DNA from: JBLHKE01 sp047619485 | Lineage (GTDB): Bacteria; Verrucomicrobiota; Verrucomicrobiia; Verrucomicrobiales; DEV007 | Reading direction: 5' to 3' | DNA length: 26,412 bases | Assembly: GCA_047619485.1 (NCBI GenBank) | Contig: JBLHKE010000015.1 | Span: 1-26,412, forward strand | Shown: piece by piece, positions 9,302 through 16,483 of the stretch | How the letters are laid out: each line of letters opens with the position of its first letter | How positions within the stretch are numbered: the first letter of the stretch is position 1 | Position numbers and translations under genes: made by a program | Notes under the pieces: generated by a model | Told to the model about the DNA's origin: nothing | The model's database searches: none | The model's input: the letters and a program-made list of their open reading frames with translations, nothing else

Positions 9302-10314
9302 GATCGGTCATCGCCATTACCCTCTGCCTGATCGCAGGCACCGCGATCGCCTGCAAGGTTCCCGTCTTCCGCTTCGCACTCGAGCGCTGGGAGACCGATG
9401 ACTACACCCTCCTCTACCGCGATCTTACCGACGCTCCACAGCTCGGGCAACAGAACGTCGTGGCCCGACACGATCCGGATCTCCTACAAAAGTTTGCCGC
9501 GTTCTACCCGGAGGCCGTCGGAAAAGACGAACCGTTCTGGACTGGGGAAGATTCCTCTGAACTGATGGATTCCCCGCTTCGTCAGCAGCTTCTGGAAAAG
9601 ATCACCACCGGCGCCTCGACTGTCTGGGTGCTAATCGAGGGTCCCGACCAGGAACAAAACGACGCAGCCCAACTCAAGCTCACCACCCTGCTCGCCGAGG
9701 CGGCGTCCACGCTCGAAATCCCAGAAGGGGTCGTGCGTCCAGAGCAGCTCGACACCGGCGAGGTCAACCTCGCAGACATCGATGTCAAAAACGTGTTGCG
9801 CTCCCCGATCCCACTCAAGATCGATTTCCAATCGCTGCGGCTGAAATTTGGCGACCAGCGCGAGGCAGCTTTCCGCCAGATGCTGATCGGCCTCAGCCCG
9901 AATCCCGCGATCAACGATAGCCAAGAGCCACTGCTAGTTCCCGTGTTTGGTCGCGGTCGCATGCTAGAAGCGCTACCGGCGTCGATGCTCAACCAACAGA
10001 CTGCCACCATGGCCAGCCAGTATCTCTGCGGCGAGTGCTCCTGCGAGGTCAAAGACGAAAATCCGGGAGCAGACATCCTCCTCACCGCCAACTGGGAAGA
10101 GATCCTCGAGGACAGCTACACAATCATCGACCAGACACTGCCCCCATTGGCTGGCGCCGGGGAATTCCTCAGCGAACCACCAGCCCCAGCGCCGATGCTG
10201 AAACAGGAATCCAGCGAGCCCAGCAACCTGCCGCGTAACCTATTTATCTTGGGGGTCTGCGCCGCGCTGTTCCTGTCGATCGCCTCAACCAGAATCCTGC
10301 GCCCGAAAGCATGA
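9298..10314 (+). CDS. Membrane-anchored CxxCxC protein of the ABC operon
   Basis: 338 residues, starting at GTG 9298 inside the upstream stop (GTGA overlap). The N-terminus is a signal peptide or signal anchor ending TAIAC-KVPVFRFALERW; the cysteine could be lipidated although the lipobox is imperfect (Ala at -3). A conserved-looking Cys motif, C244-G-E-C247-S-C249, lies in the second half, followed by a Pro-rich linker and a C-terminal transmembrane helix (about 313-332) with a short basic tail. The bulk would therefore lie outside the cytoplasm. I recognise the ACxVPVFRYALERW type of start from uncharacterised exported proteins of Planctomycetota and Verrucomicrobiota. The gene overlaps the permease gene by ATGA. 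A metal- or thiol-binding partner of the transporter is an inference from the cysteines and context. Confidence 0.75.
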   Translation: MRSVIAITLCLIAGTAIACKVPVFRFALERWETDDYTLLYRDLTDAPQLGQQNVVARHDPDLLQKFAAFYPEAVGKDEPFWTGEDSSELMDSPLRQQLLEKITTGASTVWVLIEGPDQEQNDAAQLKLTTLLAEAASTLEIPEGVVRPEQLDTGEVNLADIDVKNVLRSPIPLKIDFQSLRLKFGDQREAAFRQMLIGLSPNPAINDSQEPLLVPVFGRGRMLEALPASMLNQQTATMASQYLCGECSCEVKDENPGADILLTANWEEILEDSYTIIDQTLPPLAGAGEFLSEPPAPAPMLKQESSEPSNLPRNLFILGVCAALFLSIASTRILRPKA

Positions 10315-11561
10315 TTGGAGCCAACGGACTAACACTGCGCGAAATATCGCACCGCCGCGGCAACTTCCTCCTCGGGGCGGTCGCTGTCGCGCTCGCGATC
10401 ACCACCTTCGCCGCCACCATCATCAAACTCCGCCAGCACGACGCCGAGACCGCCGCACTCGCCAAGCAGATGGACGAGAAGACAGCGGCCAACATGACCG
10501 AGCTGGAGGATGAGATCCGCAAATCGATGAAGGGGCTGGGGTTCAACATCTTCATCTTCCCCGAAGGTCAAAACCTCGGCGAGGTCTACTCCGAGGGTTA
10601 CGCCTCGAAGACGATGCCCGAGGAATACGTCGAGAGATTGGCCGCAGCCGAGGTCGTCAAAGTCAACCACCTGCTGCCCAGCCTGACCCAGAAAATCACT
10701 TGGCCAGAACAAGGGCGCACCATCCTCCTCATCGGCACCCGCGGCGAAGTTCCGATCGGCGAACGCAAGCTGAAGAAGCCACTCATCGATCCCGTCGAAA
10801 CTGGCAAGGCCGTCGTCGGCTACGAACTCCACCTGAGTCTCCAGCTTGAGGTCGGCGATGAGTTCACCCTGATGGGAAAGAAGTTCACCATCGATCGCAT
10901 CCACGGCCAGCGCGGCAGCGCCGACGACATCACCATCTGGCTCAACCTGGCCGAAGCCCAAGCACTGTTGGGAAAACCGGGCAAGATCAACGCCATCCTC
11001 GCCCTCGAGTGCAATTGCGCGTCGATCGAACGGCTCGCCGAGGTGCGCGCCGAAATTGAAAACATCCTGCCGGACACGGTCGTCATCGAGAAAGAATCCA
11101 CCGCCCTCGCCCGCGCCGAGGCCCGCAACACCGCCAAGCGCACCGCCGACCAGGCGCGTGATCAGCTGCGCAAGAACCGCGCCGCCAGCAAAGCCGCCAC
11201 CGAATCCCTCGCAGCATTGCTCGTGCCTCTCATCGCCCTGACCAGCGCCGCGGCGATCGTGTTGCTCACCCTCGTCAACGTGCGCCAGCGCCGCACCGAG
11301 ATCGGCACCCTGCGGGCGATCGGCATCCCGTCCTCCACCATCCTCGCCACCTTCGTCCTGCGCGCCACCTTCATCGGGATCCTCGGCGCCGCCCTAGGCA
11401 TCCTCGCAACCATCCTCATCGCGCGGCCAGCGAACCTGATCACCGGCGCTGAGTGGTCGATGATCGCCGTCGGAGCCATCCTCTTCAGTTGTGGCGCCGC
11501 CTGGCTGCCATCGCTCGCCGCCTCCCAGCACGACCCGGCCACCCTCCTCCGCCATGACTGA
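10311..11561 (+). CDS. MacB/FtsX-type ABC transporter permease
   Basis: Inner-membrane permease of 416 residues with the MacB/FtsX arrangement: a first transmembrane helix (about 18-40), a large periplasmic domain (about 41-298) and three further helices near 299-323, 344-370 and 382-402. The cytoplasmic loop with RQRRTEIGTLRAIGIP is the classical FtsX-domain signature next to the ATPase coupling site. The periplasmic domain carries an E233-C-N-C236 motif and the segment VGDEFTLMGKKFTI typical of the family. A long Ala/Arg/Lys-rich helix precedes helix 2. It pairs with the ATPase encoded next (8-bp overlap). Such type VII ABC systems usually do mechanical work in the periplasm or extrude substrates from it rather than import. 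Substrate unknown; the upstream propeller proteins are candidate partners. Confidence 0.88.
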   Translation: MIGANGLTLREISHRRGNFLLGAVAVALAITTFAATIIKLRQHDAETAALAKQMDEKTAANMTELEDEIRKSMKGLGFNIFIFPEGQNLGEVYSEGYASKTMPEEYVERLAAAEVVKVNHLLPSLTQKITWPEQGRTILLIGTRGEVPIGERKLKKPLIDPVETGKAVVGYELHLSLQLEVGDEFTLMGKKFTIDRIHGQRGSADDITIWLNLAEAQALLGKPGKINAILALECNCASIERLAEVRAEIENILPDTVVIEKESTALARAEARNTAKRTADQARDQLRKNRAASKAATESLAALLVPLIALTSAAAIVLLTLVNVRQRRTEIGTLRAIGIPSSTILATFVLRATFIGILGAALGILATILIARPANLITGAEWSMIAVGAILFSCGAAWLPSLAASQHDPATLLRHD

Positions 11562-12213
11562 CGCCACACCGATCCTCAGCATCGTAGCCGCGTCGAAGAG
11601 TTACGGTCAAGTCGACGCGCTCAGCGAGGCGACCCTCACCGCCCACGCGGGCGATATCATCGCGCTCCACGGCCCGAGCGGAAGCGGCAAGTCAACCTTG
11701 CTCCAGATCGCCGGCGCCCTATTGAAACCCGATGCTGGCACCATTCGGATCAACGCCGAGGAACCCTACAAGCTCAGCGCGAACCGCCGCAGCCAATTCC
11801 GCCTCGAGAACCTCGGCTTCGTCTTCCAGGACAGCAACCTCCTCCCCTACCTAACATTAACTGAAAACGTTCTCGCCCCGACCCTGTCTGGAACGCGGAT
11901 CGCCCCCGGGCGCGCAGATGAACTACTCGACCACTTCGGACTAGCCCACCGCCGCGACCACCGCCCGTCGGAACTCTCCGCGGGCGAGCGCCAGCGGGTC
12001 GCCCTCGCCCGCGCGCTGCTCCTCCAGCCAAAATTCCTCCTGGCAGATGAACCGACCGGCAATCTCGACCCGGAAAACACACAAACCGTGCTCGGCTACC
12101 TAGAAGAATACGCAAAATCCGGCAACGCCGTCCTAATCGCAACCCACGAAAAAGAAGCAATCGCCCTCTCCAACAAACCCATCAGAATCGCCGACGGCAA
12201 AATCGATGCCTAA
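11554..12213 (+). CDS. ABC transporter ATPase, LolD/MacB type
   Basis: Cytoplasmic ATPase subunit of 219 residues that powers the permease encoded just upstream. All motifs are present: Walker A G40-PSGSGK-S47, Q-loop Q92 (VFQDSNLLPYL), signature LSAGE at 141-145, Walker B FLLADE at 161-166 followed by PTGNLD, and H-loop H198 (ATHEK). The VFQDSNLLPYLT segment and the PTGNLD run are characteristic of LolD/MacB/FtsE-type ATPases. The start is ATG 11554, which overlaps the permease end by 8 bp; a longer frame from 11491 only adds out-of-frame permease sequence. It is the last gene of the overlapping series; 50 bp with a run of Cs separates it from the next gene. Confidence 0.93.
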   Translation: MTDATPILSIVAASKSYGQVDALSEATLTAHAGDIIALHGPSGSGKSTLLQIAGALLKPDAGTIRINAEEPYKLSANRRSQFRLENLGFVFQDSNLLPYLTLTENVLAPTLSGTRIAPGRADELLDHFGLAHRRDHRPSELSAGERQRVALARALLLQPKFLLADEPTGNLDPENTQTVLGYLEEYAKSGNAVLIATHEKEAIALSNKPIRIADGKIDA

Positions 12214-12263
12214 GAAAATCTGCGAAATCTGCGGTTAAAAAATTCGCCCCCCCCCAAGCCACA

Positions 12264-12545
12264 ATGCCAATCCAACTCAACTACCGCGGCCAGCTCGCCC
12301 TAGCAGCCAGCAGCCCCAGCGAAGAGATTGACCCACCCGCCGGAGCAACCATCGCCGACCTCATCAAACAAGCAGCCACCCGCCACGGTGCCGATTTCGC
12401 CAAACTCATACTCGCAGCCGACGGAACCTTCCGCAGCACCCTCCTAGTCGCCCTCGACGGCGAGCAAATTCAAAACCCCGCCGAGACCCAACTACCAGAA
12501 ACCGCCAAGGAACTCACCCTTCTCCCACCGATCGCCGGCGGCTAA
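12264..12545 (+). CDS. MoaD/ThiS-like ubiquitin-fold sulfur carrier
   Basis: Small protein of 93 residues ending in the double glycine (PPIAGG) required for C-terminal adenylation and thiocarboxylation in MoaD and ThiS. The beta-grasp pattern is visible: an N-terminal strand (IQLNYRGQLALA), a helix (TIADLIKQAATRHG), strands LLVALDGEQI and the ending ELTLLPPIAGG. It is four bases upstream of a ThiF/MoeB-like E1 gene, the normal partner that activates the C-terminal glycine. No molybdopterin or thiamine gene is nearby, so which sulfur-requiring pathway it serves is open; an unusual E1 subtype (see next gene) argues against ordinary MoaD. Confidence 0.8.
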   Translation: MPIQLNYRGQLALAASSPSEEIDPPAGATIADLIKQAATRHGADFAKLILAADGTFRSTLLVALDGEQIQNPAETQLPETAKELTLLPPIAGG

Positions 12546-12549
12546 CTCC

Positions 12550-13293
12550 ATGCCTAATCCACTCAACGATGAAGATCGCCAGACCTACGCCTGGCAACTC
12601 GACATCCCAGATTTCGGCGAGGCAGCCCAGCAAAAACTCAAAAACACCACCGCCCTCATCAGCCGAGTCGGAGGACTAGGCGGCCCACTCGCTCTCCAAC
12701 TAGCCGCAGCCGGCGTCGGAAAACTCATCCTCGCCCACGGCGGCGACCTCCGCTCCGACGACCTCAACCGCCAGGTGCTCATGTCGCGCGAACACATCGG
12801 CAAGCCACGCGCCGCCTGTGCCGCCGAGACCCTCAGCCGGTTCAAGCCGGAGATCGAGGTTGAAGCCATCCCCTCCAACATCACCGAGGACAACGCGGCT
12901 GAGCTCGTCGCCCGCGCCGACATCGTGTTCGACTGCGCCCCCCTCTTCCAAGAACGCTTCCTGATGAACGAGCAGTGCGTCGCCCAGAATAAACCACTCA
13001 TCGACAGCGCCATGTTCAACTTCGACGGTCAAGTCATCACCATCGTCCCAGGCCAGACCCCCTGCCTAGCCTGCCTCTACCCCGAGATCCCCGAACACTG
13101 GAAACGCCGCTTCCCCGTGCTCGGAGCCGTGTCCGCCCTAATCGCCAACATCGCCGCCCTCGAGGGGATCAAACTCATCACCGCAATCGCTCCGGCGGCC
13201 CTCGGAGAAATGATCCTCGTCGACGCCCGCTCGATGGGCCTAGAAAAGATCAGCATCAAGCGCCGGCCAGATTGCGCGGTCTGCGGTTCATAG
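12550..13293 (+). CDS. Atypical ThiF/MoeB-family E1-like protein
   Basis: Cytoplasmic protein of 247 residues related to the adenylating enzymes that activate MoaD, ThiS or ubiquitin. Retained features: a nucleotide-binding loop (residues 39-44, R-V-G-G-L-G in place of GxGGLG), D71-L-N-R74-Q, K85 (HIGKPR), and two zinc-binding pairs C172xxC175 and C242xxC245. Two features of classical MoeB are missing: the Mg-ATP aspartate of the DCTDN motif (here D128-C-A-P131-L-F) and the thioester cysteine region, replaced by WKRRFPVLGAVS. I have seen this SRVGGLGG plus DCAPLF type in other bacteria, so it appears to be a subfamily and not a damaged gene. Pairing with the GG-ending carrier upstream suggests it acts on that protein; whether it still adenylates is uncertain. 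Confidence 0.82.
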   Translation: MPNPLNDEDRQTYAWQLDIPDFGEAAQQKLKNTTALISRVGGLGGPLALQLAAAGVGKLILAHGGDLRSDDLNRQVLMSREHIGKPRAACAAETLSRFKPEIEVEAIPSNITEDNAAELVARADIVFDCAPLFQERFLMNEQCVAQNKPLIDSAMFNFDGQVITIVPGQTPCLACLYPEIPEHWKRRFPVLGAVSALIANIAALEGIKLITAIAPAALGEMILVDARSMGLEKISIKRRPDCAVCGS

Positions 13294-13661
13294 AATCCAA
13301 GCAACATGAGGCGTCTCGCCTCGAAAACTGGCATCGGCCCGAAACGCCCCTTACGCCTTGTTGCTTCCGCAGAAAATCGCTTGAGACGCTGTTTTGGAAA
13401 GCCTCTCCTAACGACTTGTAATACGCTGGATAAAGCAAAATGATGATGAGGCACGATTTCCCGAGGTGGTTGCTCCGAAGCTACGAGCTAGAGGATCGAT
13501 TCCCAGACGGCACCATCGAATGCGTCAGTTCTGTAGACTGATTGAAAACCGACTGCCCAAAATTTAGATCCAGTAAGTCTTCGGTAATCGTGACTTACAA
13601 GGATCTCGCGCCACCAAAACCAAATGACGCCCGCCAGATCCTGACTATAGTCGGGGAGAAC
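13294..13661. other. Intergenic stretch, small hairpin only
   Basis: About 370 bp between the E1-like gene and the sulfotransferase gene. It holds a perfect 6-bp hairpin with a 3-base loop (GAGGCG-TCT-CGCCTC, 13308-13322) that has no T-run and so is a weak terminator at best. A TTG at 13542 opens a frame continuous with the sulfotransferase, but the extra 40 residues do not look like the family. No tRNA-like fold, promoter of good quality or convincing small gene is seen. Confidence 0.5.
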
Positions 13662-14795
13662 ATGCCTTCGGCTGATAAACCATCTATCCTGCACCCCCTA
13701 GTAGGTGCCAACGTGCGCACCGCTATCAGTCACTGGCGGCACAATCGGCCCTTCCCGCTGCGCAGCCTCCACATCCGCGGCATCGCGGCGGCGCTCATCG
13801 CCCTGCGCTTCCCCAACTACCAGCTGGAACACCGGCGCTTCAAGAAACGCTTCGCCACCCACGAGCCCACCGGGGGTCCGGTCTTCCTAGTCGGGCACTG
13901 GCGCAGCGGCACCACCCACCTGCACAACCTGCTTAGCCAGGATCCGCGCTTTGGGCACCTAACTTTCATCCAGGCGGCGCTCCCATGGGATGCGATGGGC
14001 AAATTCAAGCCCGCGCGCCCGATCATGTCGGCGGTCATGCCGGAGACCCGCGGCATGGACGACGTCCGAGTCAGCATCGACACCCCACAGGAGGAAGAAA
14101 TGGCGCTCGCCAACATGAACGCGCTGAGCTTCTTCAACAGCTTCTACTTCCCCAAAAAGCTAATCGAGCACTACCGGCAGGGCGTACTGCTCGAAGGGAT
14201 TTCAGCAAAAGAGTTAGACGATTTCACCGCCACCTACCGCTATTTGGTAAAGAAATTCAGCTACGCCAACGATGGCAAGCTCCTCCTCTTAAAAAACCCC
14301 GCGAACACCGCCCGACTCCACTTCCTAAAAACCACCTTCCCCAACGCAAAATTCGTCCACATCGTCCGCAATCCCTTCGAGGTCTACGCGTCGATGCAGA
14401 AACTCTGGAAACGGCTGTTCTCCGCCTTCTCACTGCAAGATTACGCCGGAATCGATACCCACCCACACACCCTAGAAATTTACGAATCCCTCACCAAACG
14501 ATTCCTCCGCGAGCAGCCGCATCTCCCTCCAGAAGACTTCATCGAAATCCGCTTCGAGGATCTCGAGAAGAACCCGACCGGTGAACTTGAACGCGTCTAC
14601 GACCAGTTCCAACTCCCACAGAAAGCATCTGCCCTCGAAAATATTCAGTCTTACGCAGATTCGCTCAGCGATTTCCGCCGCAGCAAGTACAAGCTCCCGC
14701 AGTCAACCATTGATGAAATCCGCACCCGCTGGGGCTTCGCACTCGATCGCTGGGATTACCAACTCCCCGAATCCATCACCCCGACCGAAGGCTAA
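13662..14795 (+). CDS. PAPS-dependent sulfotransferase family protein
   Basis: Sulfotransferase-fold protein of 377 residues that would transfer sulfate from PAPS to a hydroxyl or amine. The start is ATG 13662, supported by GGGGAGAAC immediately upstream; a longer TTG-initiated frame from 13542 is less likely. The 5'-phosphosulfate loop is G78-HWRSGTTHL-87 and the 3'-phosphate site is F231-VHIVRNPFEVYAS-244 with R236 and S244. Other family hallmarks are LLKNPANTARL and FIEIRFEDLEKNP near the C-terminus. The length and the H-(x)n-RF segment before the loop match the Sulfotransfer_3-type proteins often found in marine bacteria and metazoan-like families. It sits alone between two unrelated genes. 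The acceptor (polysaccharide, lipid or protein) cannot be predicted. Confidence 0.88.
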   Translation: MPSADKPSILHPLVGANVRTAISHWRHNRPFPLRSLHIRGIAAALIALRFPNYQLEHRRFKKRFATHEPTGGPVFLVGHWRSGTTHLHNLLSQDPRFGHLTFIQAALPWDAMGKFKPARPIMSAVMPETRGMDDVRVSIDTPQEEEMALANMNALSFFNSFYFPKKLIEHYRQGVLLEGISAKELDDFTATYRYLVKKFSYANDGKLLLLKNPANTARLHFLKTTFPNAKFVHIVRNPFEVYASMQKLWKRLFSAFSLQDYAGIDTHPHTLEIYESLTKRFLREQPHLPPEDFIEIRFEDLEKNPTGELERVYDQFQLPQKASALENIQSYADSLSDFRRSKYKLPQSTIDEIRTRWGFALDRWDYQLPESITPTEG

Positions 14796-14901
14796 AAAAC
14801 GCCTTGTATTCCCCCCCCAACACCCAGAATGTCTCCTCCGTTCGCGTCCCTGCTAATAATATAGGAGAGCGCATTCTAAAACCCACTACTAAGAACACAC
14901 C

Positions 14902-16050
14902 ATGAAACGCAGCCAACTCTCCGCAGCCATCGCACTCTCTGCGACTCTCGCTTCTCCCGTCTTCGCGCAAGACGAGGCAAAACCCGAGCCCGCCGCCACC
15001 AAGGAAAAACCAAAGATTGAGGCCCCAGCCGATGTGCCAGCAGCAATCGAGGAAAAGCCTAAGACAGACGCACCAGCAGCGCCCGCAAAGGCCGCCGAGC
15101 CAAAGGCGCTCGTCACCGTCGATGGTGTCGCCATCACCGACGCTGACGTCGAGCAACGCTTCCGCGCGATGTATGGCGAACGTCTCGCCCAGATGCCCCC
15201 AGAACAGGGCGCGATGATGCGTGAACACGCCATGCCGTCCATCAAGGAGGAACTCATCGCCAAGACCCTCCTGCTCGGTGCCGCCGCCAAAGAGGGAGTC
15301 GCCGTCGATGAGACGAAGCACAAAGAAATGCTCAAGGAGGTGCTCGACTCGATCCCTGAAGGCACCACCACTGCCGAGTTCTACGGAAGGCTCGGGATGG
15401 ATGAGGCGAGCTTCAAGGAGGCCATCGGCGAAGAGGTACGCATCAATTCGCTCATCGACAAAAAGACCGCCGCCGTCAAGGACGCTACCGATGAGGAGAC
15501 GAAGAAGTTCTACGACGACAATGCGCAGCAGTTCGTCACCGACAGCTCCGTCAGCGCCAGCCATATCCTGATCAAGACCGAAGGCATCACCGACGAAGCC
15601 GAGAAAGCCAATAAGAAGGCCGAACTCGAAGCGATCCGGAAGCAAATCATCGAAAAGAAAGGTGAGAACTTCGCAGAACTTGCCAAAGAGCACTCCGCCT
15701 GCCCAAGCGCTGGTAAAGGTGGTGACCTCGGCACCTTCGGCCCAGGCCAGATGGTCCCAGAGTTCGACAAAGCAGCCTTCTCACAGAATATTGGCGACGT
15801 CGGTCCGATCGTGGAGACGAACTTCGGCTACCACATCATCAAGGTCACCGCCAAAGATGAAGGTGGAAAGACCGCTTACGACGAGATCAAAGATCGCATC
15901 GCCGACCACCTCAAGGGAGAGAAGCAGAACGCCATCGTTCGCGACATGATAACGAAGCTCCGTGAGGAAGCGAAGATCGAGGATCTTACCAAGCCAGCAA
16001 TTTCAGAAGATCCGGCGGCCGCCGCTCCAGCTCCAGCAAAAGAGAGCTAA
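14902..16050 (+). CDS. Exported parvulin-type peptidyl-prolyl isomerase
   Basis: Periplasmic folding factor of 382 residues (SurA/PpiC type). A signal peptide ends at PVFAQ (about residue 23). A 45-residue Lys/Pro/Ala/Glu-rich linker follows, then a SurA-like N-terminal helical domain (about 68-210, starting ALVTVDGVAITDADVEQRF) and one parvulin domain at about 215-318. Parvulin hallmarks are SASHILIKTEG, FAELAKEHSACPSAGKGGDLG, MVPEFDKAAF and FGYHIIKV. The C-terminus is a short Ala/Pro tail. It isomerises Xaa-Pro bonds and chaperones exported or outer-membrane proteins. The gene is monocistronic: a 106-bp gap lies before it and a strong terminator follows its TAA by 30 bases. No clear Shine-Dalgarno sequence precedes the ATG. 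Confidence 0.92.
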   Translation: MKRSQLSAAIALSATLASPVFAQDEAKPEPAATKEKPKIEAPADVPAAIEEKPKTDAPAAPAKAAEPKALVTVDGVAITDADVEQRFRAMYGERLAQMPPEQGAMMREHAMPSIKEELIAKTLLLGAAAKEGVAVDETKHKEMLKEVLDSIPEGTTTAEFYGRLGMDEASFKEAIGEEVRINSLIDKKTAAVKDATDEETKKFYDDNAQQFVTDSSVSASHILIKTEGITDEAEKANKKAELEAIRKQIIEKKGENFAELAKEHSACPSAGKGGDLGTFGPGQMVPEFDKAAFSQNIGDVGPIVETNFGYHIIKVTAKDEGGKTAYDEIKDRIADHLKGEKQNAIVRDMITKLREEAKIEDLTKPAISEDPAAAAPAPAKES

Positions 16051-16079
16051 AAGTCCTCGCTAAGAAAAATCGACTCAGA

Positions 16080-16112
16080 GCCTCGCCCGCTAAAAACGGG
16101 CGAGGCTTTTTT
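16080..16112 (+). terminator. Rho-independent terminator of the isomerase gene
   Basis: A perfect 10-bp stem (GCCTCGCCCG pairing with CGGGCGAGGC), a 7-base loop and six Ts. It starts 30 bases after the isomerase stop codon and is the clearest intrinsic terminator in the window. Confidence 0.93.
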
Positions 16113-16483
16113 GTGCCGAAATCCAGTCCCCTCTAGACCTAGCTTGCCCGAATGTTACTACATTAAGCGCTGGCACGACGGGGGCGTGGGCATCCTGCCC
16201 ATTGGCGTTAACCTAAACCATGCTTCCGTACAGAGTGATGATCACGCCGGCGGACTTCAGGCGATTTTCTGCGTCGGCTGGTATGCAACATGACTGCGCC
16301 CGGCTAGATGCGGGCGGGAGACCCACGCTCCCGTTTCTTAAACCTCCCGACACCGTGACATGAATCTCCGAACTCGTCATCTCCACACGACGAACACACA
16401 GGCAGCCGAACACAGGCGAGCTAGGAAATGGTAGCACGCGTTCGAAAACCACGAGTTCGGATACTCGCGCTACAGGCTGCTCC
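16113..16483. other. Convergent intergenic region with palindromes
   Basis: About 370 bp between the isomerase terminator and the 3' end of the large minus-strand gene. A hairpin at 16315-16333 (CGGGAG, 7-base loop, CTCCCG) is followed by TTTCTT on the plus strand and could terminate readthrough. A second palindrome lies at 16431-16473 (own entry). The remaining sequence has no credible coding frame; its style suggests degenerate dispersed intergenic repeats. Confidence 0.45.
16431..16473 (-). repeat. Nested palindrome just after the large gene's stop
   Basis: Outer arms GTAGC/GCTAC enclose an inner hairpin CGAGT-TCGGAT-ACTCG. It begins 10 bases past the stop codon of the minus-strand gene, so it may act in 3'-end formation or mRNA stability, or it may be a REP-like dispersed repeat. 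No T-run is present, so intrinsic termination is weak. Confidence 0.45.

Noticed and set aside
13488..13694. 68-codon minus-strand frame before the sulfotransferase
   Set aside because: No family resemblance; overlaps the sulfotransferase start and its Shine-Dalgarno sequence.
14776..15693. A 305-codon minus-strand open frame opposite the isomerase gene
   Set aside because: Its composition (Phe, Leu, Gly, Asp runs) mirrors the Lys/Ala/Glu-rich isomerase read backwards; the plus-strand gene has clear domains and a terminator.
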